Positions 40,601-54,348 of a stretch of 64,000 nt of DNA are shown piece by piece (positions within the stretch are counted from its first letter, which is position 1; each line of letters starts with the position of its first letter). Made by a program: the position numbers and the translations under genes. Where the stretch lies: contig NOWV01000079.1 of NCBI GenBank assembly GCA_003344405.1, forward strand, positions 186,001-250,000, given 5' to 3'. The stretch comes from Trichoplax sp. H2 (Eukaryota > Placozoa > Uniplacotomia > Trichoplacea). The notes under the pieces are model-generated. The model made no database searches and had not been told where the DNA came from. It saw only the letters and a program-made list of their open reading frames with translations.

Positions 40601-43600
40601 GATAGACAATGGATCAATTATCTATTTGCCAAATAGATCAAATTGAAGGCATATCGTCTCCACATTCATCACATCTTACAAAATATGTCATCCAGTCTTA
40701 ATAACATCCATAATCAAAAATGGTCGTATGCATCCTTTAAGGAAACCATCGAATTATTTAGTAAATAAGAAATTTCTTGATACTCAAAACTGATCAGCTC
40801 GTGTAATCAATAAAAGATAGCAAATCAACAATAACAAAGGCTTAGGTATTCATTTTCGATTTCATCAAGCAAGCGTTCTGAATTAAATATAGATGAGGGC
40901 CATAATGTGTGAATAATGAGACATAGTATTATTTTACCAGAAATATTACTACTTTCAGGTAAACAAAATAATGACAATGAAACAGAGACAGAATGATGTG
41001 TCTATTGCAACAAATGTTACGGAGATTGAAGTTTTTCCTACAATAGTTATGATTATGTAAATTGTTAAAACACCTTTGAAAATTGCTTCAATGCGCAACT
41101 TCTTCTACTAGCAATATGAGCCCATCCACTTCTATTTATAACGTTCGACTTAAAATAATCAATCCAATGCTTTTTTACAGTAATTTATAGCTACAAATAT
41201 ACCGTAGTATGCCAGATTAATAAAAATATCTATTTAATTATCGTTATTGCTTATATTCATGTTGATATAAGGAAAGCTAAATTTTAGAATTTAAAGTGCC
41301 AACTATTCCTAGCTAAATTCATAATTGTGAAATTATACGTACTTTATGATCAGTTTCTTCATGAATTTAAACTTAGGTAGATATATCGATGAGATAAGTT
41401 TCACTCAATTTGCCTAAACTTTATGACATTAAATTTCTTAGCTTGACTTAATCATCGCCAATTCAGATCTACGGAATAAATATATAGCTGGATGATGTTG
41501 CCGAAATAAAAGACTAAATACCTATCTAAGCTTCAATTTTATTAACTGTCATGAAATTTGTGGAGAAAATAACGTATCAAGTAAATAATTGTGGGAAGTG
41601 GTCTCGGCTATTACAAAATAAGATTATTACGGATGATGAATGCAGTAATTCGATCTATTAAGCTGTGCATCATTTAATATTTATATAAATTAGCATTTTG
41701 CTGTTATGACCTCTCTAAGGTGTCATGACCTTAATTTAGAGTTGACTAATGCACGTGAGATCATCGTGAAATATGCAAATTTATCCACCTATCCGGTACT
41801 TTTCTACAATATCTATATTTTGAAGAGCATCTACAGTTGACTCTAGTCCTTCGGAAGTACCAAATTAATGAGTAGTTCCGGATCTATTTTGATAGTTGTT
41901 TATTACATTGCATGTCTGATACGACAATTTCAGGATAAGGGCAACAATAATTACGGATGTGACCAGTATCAATAACTCATATCATTGTAGACGAAAAATG
42001 GAATTAAAATTTCTTAAATTAATGTCACGTATATAATATTAAGCGCACAAATTTCTAACTATTACTGTGATTATTATTGACCAAATCAGTATGGCAATTT
42101 ATTTTCATCTAAAATACATCTTTCAGAATTAAGAAAAATACTTAATTAGCTCCGTGAATTAAATTGCAATAAATAAGATAGTTCAAATCATCAACTATGG
42201 GTTGCACTAAATATATATTTGATAAACTTAGGCATTACCGGAATTTTTCATTTTACAATTAAATTAATGGAACCAACTGAATTGCTGATAGAAATAAGAT
42301 ATTCTTAAGTCTTCTATCCATATACGCATACATTTTTTATGATAATGGACCTTAATCTCAAGAAATTTTCAGTTAAATGTGGTCTGTTTCAGAATGAGCC
42401 TGTGCAAGATTTGTATTGCTATACTAATGAAGATATGCTTTCACTAGTAACTGTATTACTGATATTAGTTCGCTTTAGCAATTCTCAGAATTGTTTGTCA
42501 AGGTCCTCGTATCGAGACGAGTTATTTTATATACGTAGGTTGTTAGCATTAATTTGGAGAAATCTAATTTGTAAGAGAGCTCAAAGGTCAGATCGTGGTC
42601 TGAACATGGTTTATCTCATGTTATATGCGTGCTTTAACGTATTTTAAAGTAAAGCTTGAAGTTATATTAACTTAAATCTAATATACGACTGCTGATATGG
42701 TTTATCAATATTAACTTAAATATTTGTTTATATCCTTTAGCTGATCGCGAATAGATAGAAAGTATAAAAGTGAGCCAAATTTAATAATAAAGATGATTCT
42801 AGTTTAGATGTTCTTGAAGACTGGTGTCTGCTTAACTGCCATTGGAAGCAGTTTCTGCCTTACAAAGAGTGGTTGTAGCATTGTTCTAATAATCAATATT
42901 TCTCTGCAAGTGGACATCAATCTTCGTGATGTATTCAAATTATATAAATTTCGAAACCGGAGTTTGGAGGGTACTCAAGGATAGCAAACTTTTATCTGAT
43001 AGCTAAAAAGATTTTGGGTGACGATAAATGATTTTACTAATCAAAGAAAAATATTTACAACGATTAGGAAAAAAGTGAAGATTTTTAAAAGTATTTTTGA
43101 TATCCTTCATTATATTTAACCATCTAGCTTTCGAAATGTTGATATTGTGGTTTTGTAGTTTGCCAACAATATAATGATTGATTATTTCAAAGGTGAATTG
43201 TTACTAATCTTTCAACTGCACCCTAAGAGTTCATTAACTTATACCTACATTTGTATAAATGGCCAATGCATTAAAGCTCATATTATCTAACTACAGCAAA
43301 TTAAACGCGTAATTCGAGTGCGATAAATGTTACTGAATCGTTTGAAAAGGTGCAAGCAATCATTCCATTGAGCTTTAGCCTGCTAATAGGATAGTTTGTA
43401 ATATGTCCCACATTAATTTTATCATTAATTTATTTTTTTCATTCTAAGGGAAACAACGATATAAATGAAGAAAGCATTATAGAAAACAAAAGCTGGATAT
43501 GAAAATCGTATCCTTCTACAATTTAATCCACCCTGCATTTGCACTGCACTCAAATTCCGATATTTCATGTCATTTTACTTTTAGATAATTATTAAAATCA

Positions 43601-44499
43601 TTCTATTAACTCCAGTAAGAAATTTTTATGCTATTAATGATATATTTATCACCGTGAAAATTAATAATACTATAATTGCGCGGTCGGTTAAAATTTGCTG
43701 GTTTATAATGTAATTAAACTATTCTTTAAAGCTGGCTTAAGTAAGCTCATAAATTCCAACCTAAATCCTGCCAATGTAGCTATAGCAGAAAAATAATTAC
43801 TTGCATGACAAGCATAATTAATTCGAAGGCAAAACGAACAATATCTTATTGTAATAGAAATAAGCTCGTAAAGTATAATTTATACGATCAAAATTTAAAA
43901 TTATTCTCCCAGTAAATCTAATTATATAATTCTAGATTTTCGTTATCATTGTCATATCTAACATAAGAGAAGTTAATGAATGATAGGAAGACTAATTTTT
44001 AAACAACATCCTTCAGAAAAGCTTTGTAAAATATCATAACGAAGCTATAATGTAGGGTTCTAGACCTATATTCAGTGCCATCGCATACTCAGAACTCTTT
44101 GTAATTGCATGAATGCATGCAATTGGTTTTAATTACGTATATAATTTATAAATAAATTTTATTCTATTTTAAATGGTAAATGTGAAACGATAGAATAAAG
44201 ATAATGGGAATAAAGTAAAAAGAACATATTACTGCCACAGCAAGAACTTTTAAGCTAACAAATTTAAATTACACATACCATGTAATGACGTAGGCTAAAT
44301 CCGATATAGATAAACTCAACATCTGCATTTTTGTCACGGTAAATATTTTATACTTGGATAAAGTAGAAATAATAATGATACCATTGCCAAATATTCCAAA
44401 AACCAAACAGCCTAATAAAAACACAGTAGAAACTTCACGTAATGGCTTTGGTAATCGTAGCGTGCTATTAAAAGTATCGAAATTGTTATTTTCCTCCAT
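37610..44499 (-). CDS. Class A GPCR 1 (2 exons, 5.9 kb intron)
   Basis: Exon 1 is 44499-44279 and exon 2 is 38411-37610, joined by ACATG|GTATGT and CTATCAG| with matching phase; 340 residues. A longer frame opens at a TTG, but the first ATG is at 44499. Exon 1 holds an N-terminal NST glycosylation site, TM1 with GN (N39, position 1.50) and TM2 with SISDLAY (D67, 2.50). Exon 2 holds TM3-TM7: Cys90 (3.25) for the ECL2 disulphide, TRY at 114-116 in place of DRY, a Pro-containing TM6 (ISYLPYF), and NPYVF at 294-298 in place of NPxxY. The cytosolic tail is short and basic. It belongs to the rhodopsin-like receptors coupling to G proteins at the plasma membrane; ligand unknown. The long intron lacks any other gene. 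Alternatively the two exons belong to separate broken genes, but the same intron position in GPCR 2 supports one gene. Confidence 0.7.
39268..39612 (+). repeat. Dispersed repeat, copy 1
   Basis: Lies in the long GPCR 1 intron. It aligns by eye, colinear and in the same direction, with about 51688-52000: shared blocks include TTAAGACTA, ATATTTACT, TCTCTCC-AGTAAG, TTGAG-TGAGTT, TTTCTATCTTTATG, and CTTGTC-CAGAG. No protein, terminal repeat or poly(A) tail was recognised, so the class is unknown. Confidence 0.5.
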
Positions 44500-47400
44500 T
44501 GGAATACCGGTATACAAATCGAAATTGGGAGTTTATTTGTCCTTTGAAATTTATTTATAACTTGGATCAACGAAAGTCGAATGGACTGGACTGATCAGCT
44601 GCATAAAGAGTTTCCAATATTTTGAGCGATTAATTTTTTAAAATATCCAATGTAACATTTTTCAGCTTAGTGCTGAGTTCCTTTTCGCTTTTACAATTTT
44701 TATTCCAGTTGAAATAGCGATACTTACTGAAAAAAATTCTGGAGTATTCTAGTTTTCGATCACTCAAGTAATTAAAATAGCTAATGCAAACAATTACTAC
44801 CGGTAAGTATTTTAAACGTTTACACGTTTACTCGTCGAGAGATATACGAATACGAGGTTCGGATCATCGACGATTTCACAAAAGCTGGAATCGTGTGTTA
44901 GTCATCTAATAGCGGTCGATCATGGTCGCAGCTTCATTCTATTTATCTTTCCAACAGGATAGGTTAAAACGCTATGTTAATCCTATATCATATCCTGCTA
45001 TTCTTTCTTTATTAGCTCTAAAAGTGCACGATTAACAAAGGATGATTTGAAATGATACTGTATTAATATTTCATGGTTCTACGTCCAAGCCTCTAATTTC
45101 ATAAACTAATATTATGGGAATCGACTTGTTTTGATCAATTTTCTACCACAGCATAATAACTATTCTGATCATGACCAGCCGGAAATGAATGAATATTTCA
45201 TTCTATTAAGAGTTTTTAGTGTAGATTTATGATAAAACAATCATTATTACGAACCCATCTGTATTTATGCTAGCGTATATAATATAATAGATATTCCATT
45301 TACCATGAGACATGGCTGTTGAGATGAATAGAAATTTTATAATAAATGAAAATTCCATACTGAATATGAAGTAGTCTGTTGATGCTCTTACTTGGAATTT
45401 TAAATTTTAATAGCATTTTTGAAGAAGAAGGTTTCTTCTATAAATTACTTATATTAATTAACCCTGTTGCTTAAACAAACATAATCGTTATGGTTGCAGT
45501 ATAGTGAATGGTCTCGAACTTACGATTCAATAATTTTTAGCTATAAAAGTATTAATTTCGACGTAACTTTCTAAAAATATATAGCATAATAGAATCATGA
45601 TCCAGCCTTAGACTTTTAGAATTTACTAGCATGATACTCAATATAACGTAAAATCAAAACTCGAAAATAGTCATAACGTCAAACTCTCATATCCATGGCG
45701 ACTGAAGGAAATCATTTAAAAATTTTACCATTTAGTACGTATTCTATATAAAGTTATTTCAATTAGTTCCACTTTCCTTTCTTAATTGCTATTGTTTTAA
45801 GAAATCAATTGAAATATCAGCATAGCAAGTACTTTATTCCCAGTTAAACAAAAAAGCTATTTTAAACTATTGCTCAATCGTACTATAATCAGCAAAAGGA
45901 AATTGATAAAACTATTTACTAAATGAAGTAACCATAATAAGAGTAGGAAAGCGTATAATTCAAAAGTAATAAGCATTAAATCATTATCAATCTATCATAA
46001 TAAATTAAAACTAATAGCCTCATCACCACTCAAATGAAAAAAATAAAGAACAGAAATTGTTATGTCTACACAGCAAGTTTCGGACATTTCTAAATATTAA
46101 TAAATTTTTACAAATAGCTGCAGCTGATGATAAAGCAAATTATGTTTAGAGTCACTTCAAGCTTCACAATTTAGTATTTAAATTTAATTATTTTATGAAT
46201 GCCTCAATGAAGTTCTCGTCACTTTTAATATGATATTTGCTTATGAAATTCACCCTAAATTGCATTTTCAGAAGTGAAATAAAGCACTTTTCATGTTTTA
46301 AAATTCAGGTTGTCATAATAAATTCCAGGTAAAGATATTCGAGCTTATTTATAAAATATTATTTATATCACTGTAATGCTAGCTTAAAAACAAATTTCTA
46401 ATAGAAGTTCCTATTGCAGAGCGTAATATATTAACGAGCTTGACCATAATTTTATAAAATTCACCAAATATTAGAATTAAACTTCACTTAATATCAACTT
46501 TCTGCATTCTCAATTGGTTTATTCCTGAATAAAAAACTGGTCATCCTATCTAATAATTAAACAATTTAAAATCACTAGGTAGTTTTAGTGAGTCATTAAT
46601 GCCTAGTTTATATCTAAAGAAGGTTTCACTTTCGTGCTATGTCACTACAAATCGGAAAGACTCCTCAGTAATGTTCAAAGCCGTTAAATTTGCATTTACA
46701 ATGCGTGAATGCGTGAATGCGTAGCAAATACTAATTTATTTCAGTAAAATAATATTATAAAATATCTTGTACAAGCTCAACTAAAAATATAGAGCTATTA
46801 TAATTAAAGTACTTATCGTTGACATACATCGTAGCTCTAAACACGGTGATCTTAACACCTTTCAATCTGTAATTTAGTTTAAACTGCATACAGTTACAAA
46901 TTGAGAGATAATAGATACTTTATTTAATTTAAAAGAAAATGTAGTAAAGCATCAGCATCGTTCAACATCAAAGATATCTATAATAGCCTTTTCAATGTCA
47001 TATACTTTAAGTACGGCATGACACCAATATTTGATAACAATCTAATTTATGTCAATATTAAATAAATTTCATCATATTGATGTTTTAAATAAATTCAAAC
47101 GTTATAAGGTTTGGCTTCACCTAAACAATAGTAAAGTAGATTGCAATGAATAAACGTTTTTCAATACAATATATCACCACAGTTTATGTTAAACCTTTCT
47201 TGCAAATTTCGCAAATAATCAATTTAAATGGGTTGCAGGTTTGCAACTTAGTGTGGATAATTGGTCTTTCCTAACAATAGCACAGGTGACATTGTTAGTA
47301 TATTCACTGCTAGTAGTTTTGCCTGTTAACTGCAGTTTATCCATATGTTCAGATATTTTTATACCACTAATTTTAATGGTCTATCTGTAAATTTAAATTT

Positions 47401-50400
47401 AATACAGTAAATAATAAGACTATTAAAGCATTTAATGTGGATAGAAAAATGAGCTCAAGTTTAAAAGACCTTTTCTGATTATAATATATGGAGGGCGTAC
47501 AAATAAAAGAAATGTAACTTCTAGCGAGTTCATCGCAGTTGATTTCGGCTATGGTTTCATAATTTCTGTCCTCAACCTATGAATTAAAAATGCAACTCAG
47601 TATGTATTATAATAAACCCATAACGAGTTTTCAAATATTCATTACAATTTTAACTTTATTATATTTGTAAATTGCGTCAAAAAAACTCCAGGATATAGCA
47701 TTTGAGAAGTCTTAAAATATCAATTCATTCAGTCATCTTAGCATTTGAAAACATTGTTATTTACAGATTTTTCATGGCTATATCCATCTTCAATTATACT
47801 TTCATGGCCAGTAATGCCTAATACACATGGATCTAATAGAAATACAACTTACTTTTCAGCAGATCTCCAGTAATAAGCGCTAATGTATCTGCATCCTTGA
47901 AGTAGTCATCTTACATATTTTTTTAATCATTACTACTTTGATTCAACAAATAGACTTCAGCCTATCTTTAATATTGCCACAACGATTATTGAATTATTCC
48001 ATTAAATAGAAAACCGTGAATCGGAATAAGAGATCCAATAAGATGCAGTTGTAGCCTTAAATTAACTGTCATTGTAACCAACAGAGAATTTTATTGCAAA
48101 GTTGGAAAATTTGATTACAGTTAAGATAATAATTCTTGGAGATCGGCACACTTTAAATGATTCCACGTATTTATCTATTTGAAATGAGGAAACTCAGTAG
48201 CGACTTTTCATCAAATCTATCCAAACAAGTATTTAAAGCCTATTTCATGAAACAACTTAGATGTTACTAAGCTTGTGCAGAAGCTAAATTTTACATCCTT
48301 AGCTTATGTATATTATAGCAACTTGATTTTTCTTTCGCCGTCAAGCCCAATCCTGCTCGATTTAAGAGCTATTTGCGAGAATATCTATAACTAATTAACC
48401 TCAACAGCGTTACAGCAAATTTACAAAGGTTGAATAGAAAGCATACCTATGATATTTAATTATCTACTATATCAAATCGGGTGTCGTATAAAGCACTATC
48501 TTTATTAAGCTTGAACTTGTTTTGCTTACCCAATGTACTGTATATCTGTCAACACTTTTCCGATAGATAATTAATTGATCGGAATAAATTTATTTTCAGC
48601 TAAAGTATTTACTTTTGATTTGAATAGTAATTCATGAGATGTAAATTTACCATTTACAGTTATCATGATCTATAATTAATTGAATTTCAGCAAGAGCTAC
48701 TTCACATTATATAAAATCAGCTGACGATTGCGTTCTCACTGACAGCTTTCTGAATCTGAATGACGAAATAGCTATTCCAATTTTATTAAATGCTACTGTT
48801 GAGTATATCATTAAGTGATTATTCCTTAAAGTCTCTATTTTAACAAAGCAAGACTAGACACAAATTCGAAGTGCAAGTTACAAATCCATAATAGAACTAT
48901 TTTATAATCTTTAAATTAATATATTATTGCTCAAGTATAAAAGATTTACCAGGATCAGTAGTTCACTGCGGGCTAAATATTCGCATAAATAATAATAATA
49001 CATATAATTAATCAAATAATTCGTCAAACAAGACCACAAGTAAATAGCTTAACTTTTACTCGAATAAGATTAGATGTAGACATAAACGTAAGTAGGCATC
49101 GCTTTTATAGCGACTAGAGAATGCAGCTGCATTACCTTCAGGTATTTCCGGAGAAGAAAAATAAAATACCTAAATCAAGAATTACGGTAGAAGATCAAGA
49201 GATAATGGGTTAAATTTAATAATGAATAAACGTAATTGATGTTGATTCTTTGAACATACGATGATAGAATGCAATAATCATCCAAAATTGTAGTCGAATC
49301 ACCTAAAGCTTTCAATCTCAATCAATATCAAAATTATTGTAATTGTACTTTGTTTCTGTAATGAACTGTAAACTCTGCAAACAATTTATTTCTTTAGCAG
49401 GCTGTTATGATGACAACGATGCAGATGACGTAAACACCTTTAGTGCCTTGCAAATTCTTTGCGAGCCATCTTGATTCACCAAAGACCATGCGTTATACTC
49501 AATAAGTTCTTATAAATCGTCTATAATTTCATTCACATTAACATACGCAATTAAGAATAATAACGTGAATAATTTACGGATTGGCTTTAAAAGTTTACTG
49601 TAGTGAATTAATTTGATCAAGCAGGACTTGCCTAAATTGTTAAAGCTACGTTACCCGCACGCTGCATTTAATTTTTAATATGTAAAGGATACGCTAAATT
49701 TTCTGACCATGACAACTGTTAGATCATTAATTCTATTTCTTAGATTTACTATTAATTATCGTACCTAGAATAAAAAATAATTAGCAATAATAAAAGTTTT
49801 TACCTGATCTATTAACAGCAGTTAGTGCGTGATCACATTTTTTATTCAGTTGACAATAATAAAAGAAGGCGAATTTCTTTTCATAGAATGTCCATATTTT
49901 ATTTATCAGCTGCAATCAAAAAGGTCTTTAGGCTATTACAGGATCGTCTTAAATTACGAAACTGAATCATACAGCATTAATGGAGTAGCCTCACTAACCT
50001 AAACTCAAGAACTCAAGACATGCCATGTAATTATATTTAGGCTCGCTTATTATAAACTGTTATCCGAATCAAACAGATAAATGATCTATCGATAAGAAAA
50101 GCATTATATGTAAAATAAAACTGCGTCAACTTGTTTATGATTATAAATATCTGAATATTCTATTCATAAAGTGTTTATTTATAATTTATTACTTAATTAA
50201 TTGTATTCTATTAGGTTGAGTTATAATAATTAATAGACGGCTGCAGTAGCGACAATTCGTTTATTTTCAATAGTAATAAGGTATTAAAATGTGATTTTAT
50301 CGAAAATGAATATAAACTCAGCTGCAATTATGATCTTCTAAGTTGGAGTTTGGCTTATCATATGATCGTACCTAATTAATCTATATATACAGTATATGGA

Positions 50401-51687
50401 AATCATTACTCAAAATAAACAATCTTAGCTTCAATCCTAATAGGAATTTAAATCCATTTAAAGCCGTTCAATTATACTGCAGTATATTTGAGTAAATACC
50501 GCACAAAATAAGGAACGACTGACCCATTATACAAAATGCAAGTATGTACAAGGAAACAGCTAGGAGTGAATCAGAATATAGCCTTTTATAAGGGTTCCCC
50601 ATAGCATTATCCATACATAAAGTATCCTTTGAATGACTATAAGATCAGCGAGAATAAATATCTAGAATAAATATCTAGTCAATGTCAAAACTAGTAATAA
50701 ACTAGTTATATAATGCCATAATTTACAAGATTCTCGCGAAATTGACGCTATTAAATTCTCCTTTTAACGTCATTCTAAAAATAAGTAAAGAAAGGAATGT
50801 TTTTATTTCTTTCATCGACCGATAACTCAGTAAATGGCTCCCAATATAGGAGATAAAACAGTTCCTTACTTAAATTATAGTACAATATAGCAGTAGTAAA
50901 CTTAGACCATGCCGCTACACAAAGCTAGATTTTAGACTAAATTCCCTCCTAAGAGAGGCAGCCTTTAATATCATTCATTATAGTATGTTGACAAACATGT
51001 TTACAAATTACTCTTCCTAGTTCAATTATCTTAAAGATCAACCTACTTTAGTTTGAAGATTTCTTTATCCTGCTCTATACTAAATAAGGTTCTTGAACCT
51101 ATTTCTTATAATATATCTGTCGAAACCTACGATTTAACTATTGAAAACTTAATACTTATACAAATATGATATTCTCCTAAATATACCAAATTATTCGATC
51201 TAATGTAGACTTCAAGTCAATTTTATTAAGGTCATATAATCTTGCGACATCATATGACAATAGCCATCAATTAATTTTACATCGGCTAAAAGCAAATTGT
51301 CACAGACAGGATTTGACAATCTTTCTGTTCTTCATTAATTAGGCATGACTGTAACAATTTTATAACGATAAGTTATCACGTAAAGTAATCAAAACCAGAT
51401 GCGAACTTGCAATTGTTTGTGAACTGTCAATTGTTAATTAGAATATTTCTGTTTTTTGTTGGTGTTACGGTGTTACTTTAAGGTAGGAAAATTCAATAGT
51501 GTAGCAACAGTAAATATGGAAAGTGTCCATATTTGTAGTACTAGGAGATATAAGCAATGGCTTAAAGTGGATATTATTATTTAAATAGTTTATCACATAT
51601 TTCATATAGATTGTTACTATGTGTAGATAGTAGTTATGATTCATGCTCTGGGTAATGACAGTTGAACTAGACAGCATACATACTTAG
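44500..51687. other. Intergenic, no gene seen; minor short repeats
   Basis: About 7 kb of AT-rich DNA without a supported frame. Two micro-repeats are visible: GAATGCGT in three tandem copies at about 46700-46723, and AGAATAAATATCT twice at 50651-50678. Confidence 0.5.
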
Positions 51688-52000
51688 ATTAAGACTAGGT
51701 ATGAGTTATAGTTAGAAAGTATTTACTGATAAGAAAAGCTATTTAAGGAACATTTCAATTCGATCTCTCTCCCAGTAAGGTATAATAAAAATAGGGTTGT
51801 TGCTTGTAAGTTAGACCGTTCCTATATATAGGGTAACATTTCAAATTGAGCTGAGTTGGGAAAAGTTGCAGATGTATCTAGCTAATATAAGTTCTATCTT
51901 TATGATAGTCTGTTGTGTAACGTTTAGTAAATTTAGTCAATGGTTACTTATTGACTTTAACTTTACTTTTTCTTGTCACAGAGGTTAAATTGTGTGAAAT
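51688..52000 (+). repeat. Dispersed repeat, copy 2
   Basis: Colinear with 39268-39612: shared TTAAGACTA, GTATTTACTGATAAGAAAA-type block, TCTCTC-CAGTAAG, TTGAGCTGAGTT, TTCTATCTTTATG and CTTGTCACAGAG. Divergence is considerable with small indels. Unknown class. Confidence 0.5.
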
Positions 52001-52166
52001 TAGTTATTTTAAAACTGAAACTCCTGTTTCAATAAAGTCAGCTATTCGACATGTTCGGTGTGATTTAGTGGTGAGATTTCAAACATATAGATTTCTATCT
52101 TAACATACGAGTAAAATAGTTGTTACAAACCAGCTTCGTGACAAGAATAACGTAAAACAAATCTCT

Positions 52167-53223
52167 AAATTACTATAGTCTCCGGGATTCAGTATCCTTT
52201 AACTACCTCACAAGAATTTAGACGCCTTTGATTCTACGTTAAACTCAACTAAACAATTGAGAACTGCTTCATTCAACTATCTGACGGGCTTATATACCCT
52301 TCAACAGCAGCTAACATTCACGAGTCATCTTATAAAAATATTTAGGAGAGAACATCTACTAACTAATTTTTCACAGTCAGACTACAATATATCCATTCAC
52401 AGAATCATTTCAGTACACATTACAGCACAGCATTAAATTTACTGTAACACATTTATAATTAGAGTAATTCCTACTGTAAGTAACTAGTTGTAATATACTG
52501 TATTATCACTATATTATATTAACCAAATTTAGATGGCTATTTCTTCACGGTAGTTCGTACCGTGACAATAGTATCCTTATCTTGCTTAAAGTTGGTGCTA
52601 ACAGATATTTCAACGATAGAATCACGTAATCATAGCAACTTAAAAGGTCTTTACCATTTCNNNNNNNNNNNNNNNNNNNNAAATTACTATAGTCTCCGGG
52701 ATTCAGTATCCTTTAACTACCTCACAAGAATTTAGACGCCTTTGATTCTACGTTAAACTCAACTAAACAATTGAGAACTGCTTTATTCAACTATCTGACG
52801 GGCTTATATACCCTTCAACAGCAGCTAACATTCACGAGTCATCTTATAAAAATACTTAGGTGAGAACATCTAACTAATTTTTCACAGTCAGACTACAATA
52901 TATCCATTCACAGAATCATTTCAGTACACAGTACACAGTACACGGTATAAAGTTACTGAACCTCTGACAGGTCTACAGTACGACAAATGGTAATACTATC
53001 TGTTAACGGAGCACATTATCGTAAACCGTCAGCAAAGCGACGGGAGTTTGCACTAGTATACTCTATTATCACTATATTATATTAACCAAATTTAGATGGC
53101 TATTTCTTCACGGTAGTTCGTACCGTGACAATAGTATCCTTATCTTGCTTAAAGTTGGTGCTAACAGATATTTAAACGATAGAATCACATAATCATAGCA
53201 ACTTAAAAGGTCTTTACCATTTC
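52167..53223. repeat. Duplication flanking a 20-N gap, with replaced centre
   Basis: Copy 1 is 52167-52660, then 20 N (52661-52680), then copy 2 at 52681-53223. The left arm (starting AAATTACTATAGTCTCCGGG) and right arm (TATTATCACTATATTATATT to TTTACCATTTC) are nearly identical. The central blocks, 52420-52500 and 52931-53063, do not align. Copy 2 also has the microsatellite CAGTACACAGTACACAGTACAC. Placement on both sides of an assembly gap suggests two alleles placed in tandem, though a true duplication is possible. Confidence 0.85.
52546..52564. other. Perfect hairpin CACGGTA-GTTCG-TACCGTG (also 53109-53127)
   Basis: A 7-bp perfect inverted repeat with a 5-nt loop, kept unchanged in both arms of the duplication around the N gap. 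Function unknown; it may be part of a mobile element end or a structured transcript. Confidence 0.5.
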
Positions 53224-54348
53224 TTCGCTTCTTTTAACTCATCACAAAACAATTAACGATGAAATCAGCCGAAAATATAATTTTACAGTAGCACAGCCGC
53301 ACTCCAGCATACTTATGCTTACACGACTACTTCACCAAAAAATAAAAGAGATGACAAGATGAACGTTAACTAATGAAATATTAATAATCGGTATTGGCTG
53401 CAGATTTATTTAAATACTGACATCACCATGGTTATCAATTTTCTTTCGGTTAAAATTGTTTGAATCAAATAGATAAGACTTTTATTTAAATACAGGGATT
53501 TTGAAATTTTTGAATCGAACTCGAAATATTTAGCTGGAAGGAGGGAATTTACTAACAGTATTTATTGCCCACATTTAAATCGGCTAAATGCAATATAAGG
53601 ACGATATTATTTGTAAAAAACGCTGAAATGTAAGGTTATAATCAAACCCAATCGAAAACACTTGCATCCATTATCACACTTTAAACCAAGATTTATTATG
53701 AAGTACACAACATGTAGAGAAAAACAAGAGCTAAGATAAGAATTTACTTAACAGGCTAATCAAGTAATAACACAGAATATTTCAAAATAAAAAATAAAAT
53801 ATTGTTATTGATGATCAATTTATCAAGATAATACGATGATTATCTTACCGAATCAATTAGATTTGAAATGCTCTATTAAGTATTTGGAAAACCATAGCAG
53901 TTTATTATAAGAATGACAACAATTAATCAATAAGCTTCCTTTCTACTTAGGCTATTATTCACGAAAAGGGCATCTTTCAGGATAAAATAATATCTAAATA
54001 CAGATTTACACATTTAAATATTGTAACTTCTTTGGTAGCTCAAATAAGGTGAATAAGGTTACCTGCATTAATTTATACATTTATTATAGTGTACACACAA
54101 AATATCTCTATATAATATTGATAAGTTCTTTGATTCTATTTCTACTGGCAAAGTTCCGTTTAATCTCACTGAAATATTGCTTGTATAAAATATATTCAGC
54201 TTTACGGAATGCTACTACCTTCCGATCTACATCAATACAGTAAATAGAATTGCTAAAAGATGGCTGTAATGCGAGTTGTAGGCATTGATATATAATGGTA
54301 TCAGGTATGGAGTTCAAATTGAAATTTAATGTTTACATAATTATCCTT
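53224..54348. other. Intergenic, no gene seen
   Basis: AT-rich. Short frames at 54049-54317 overlap each other on opposite strands and lack support. Confidence 0.5.

Noticed and set aside
42339-42647. 102-codon frame inside the GPCR 1 intron
   Set aside because: No recognisable motif, no splice partners, and composition like the surrounding intron.
44279-44499. TM1-TM2 exon as a separate truncated receptor
   Set aside because: Its phase-2 donor fits the acceptor at 38411, and GPCR 2 has the same gene structure; kept as one gene with moderate confidence.
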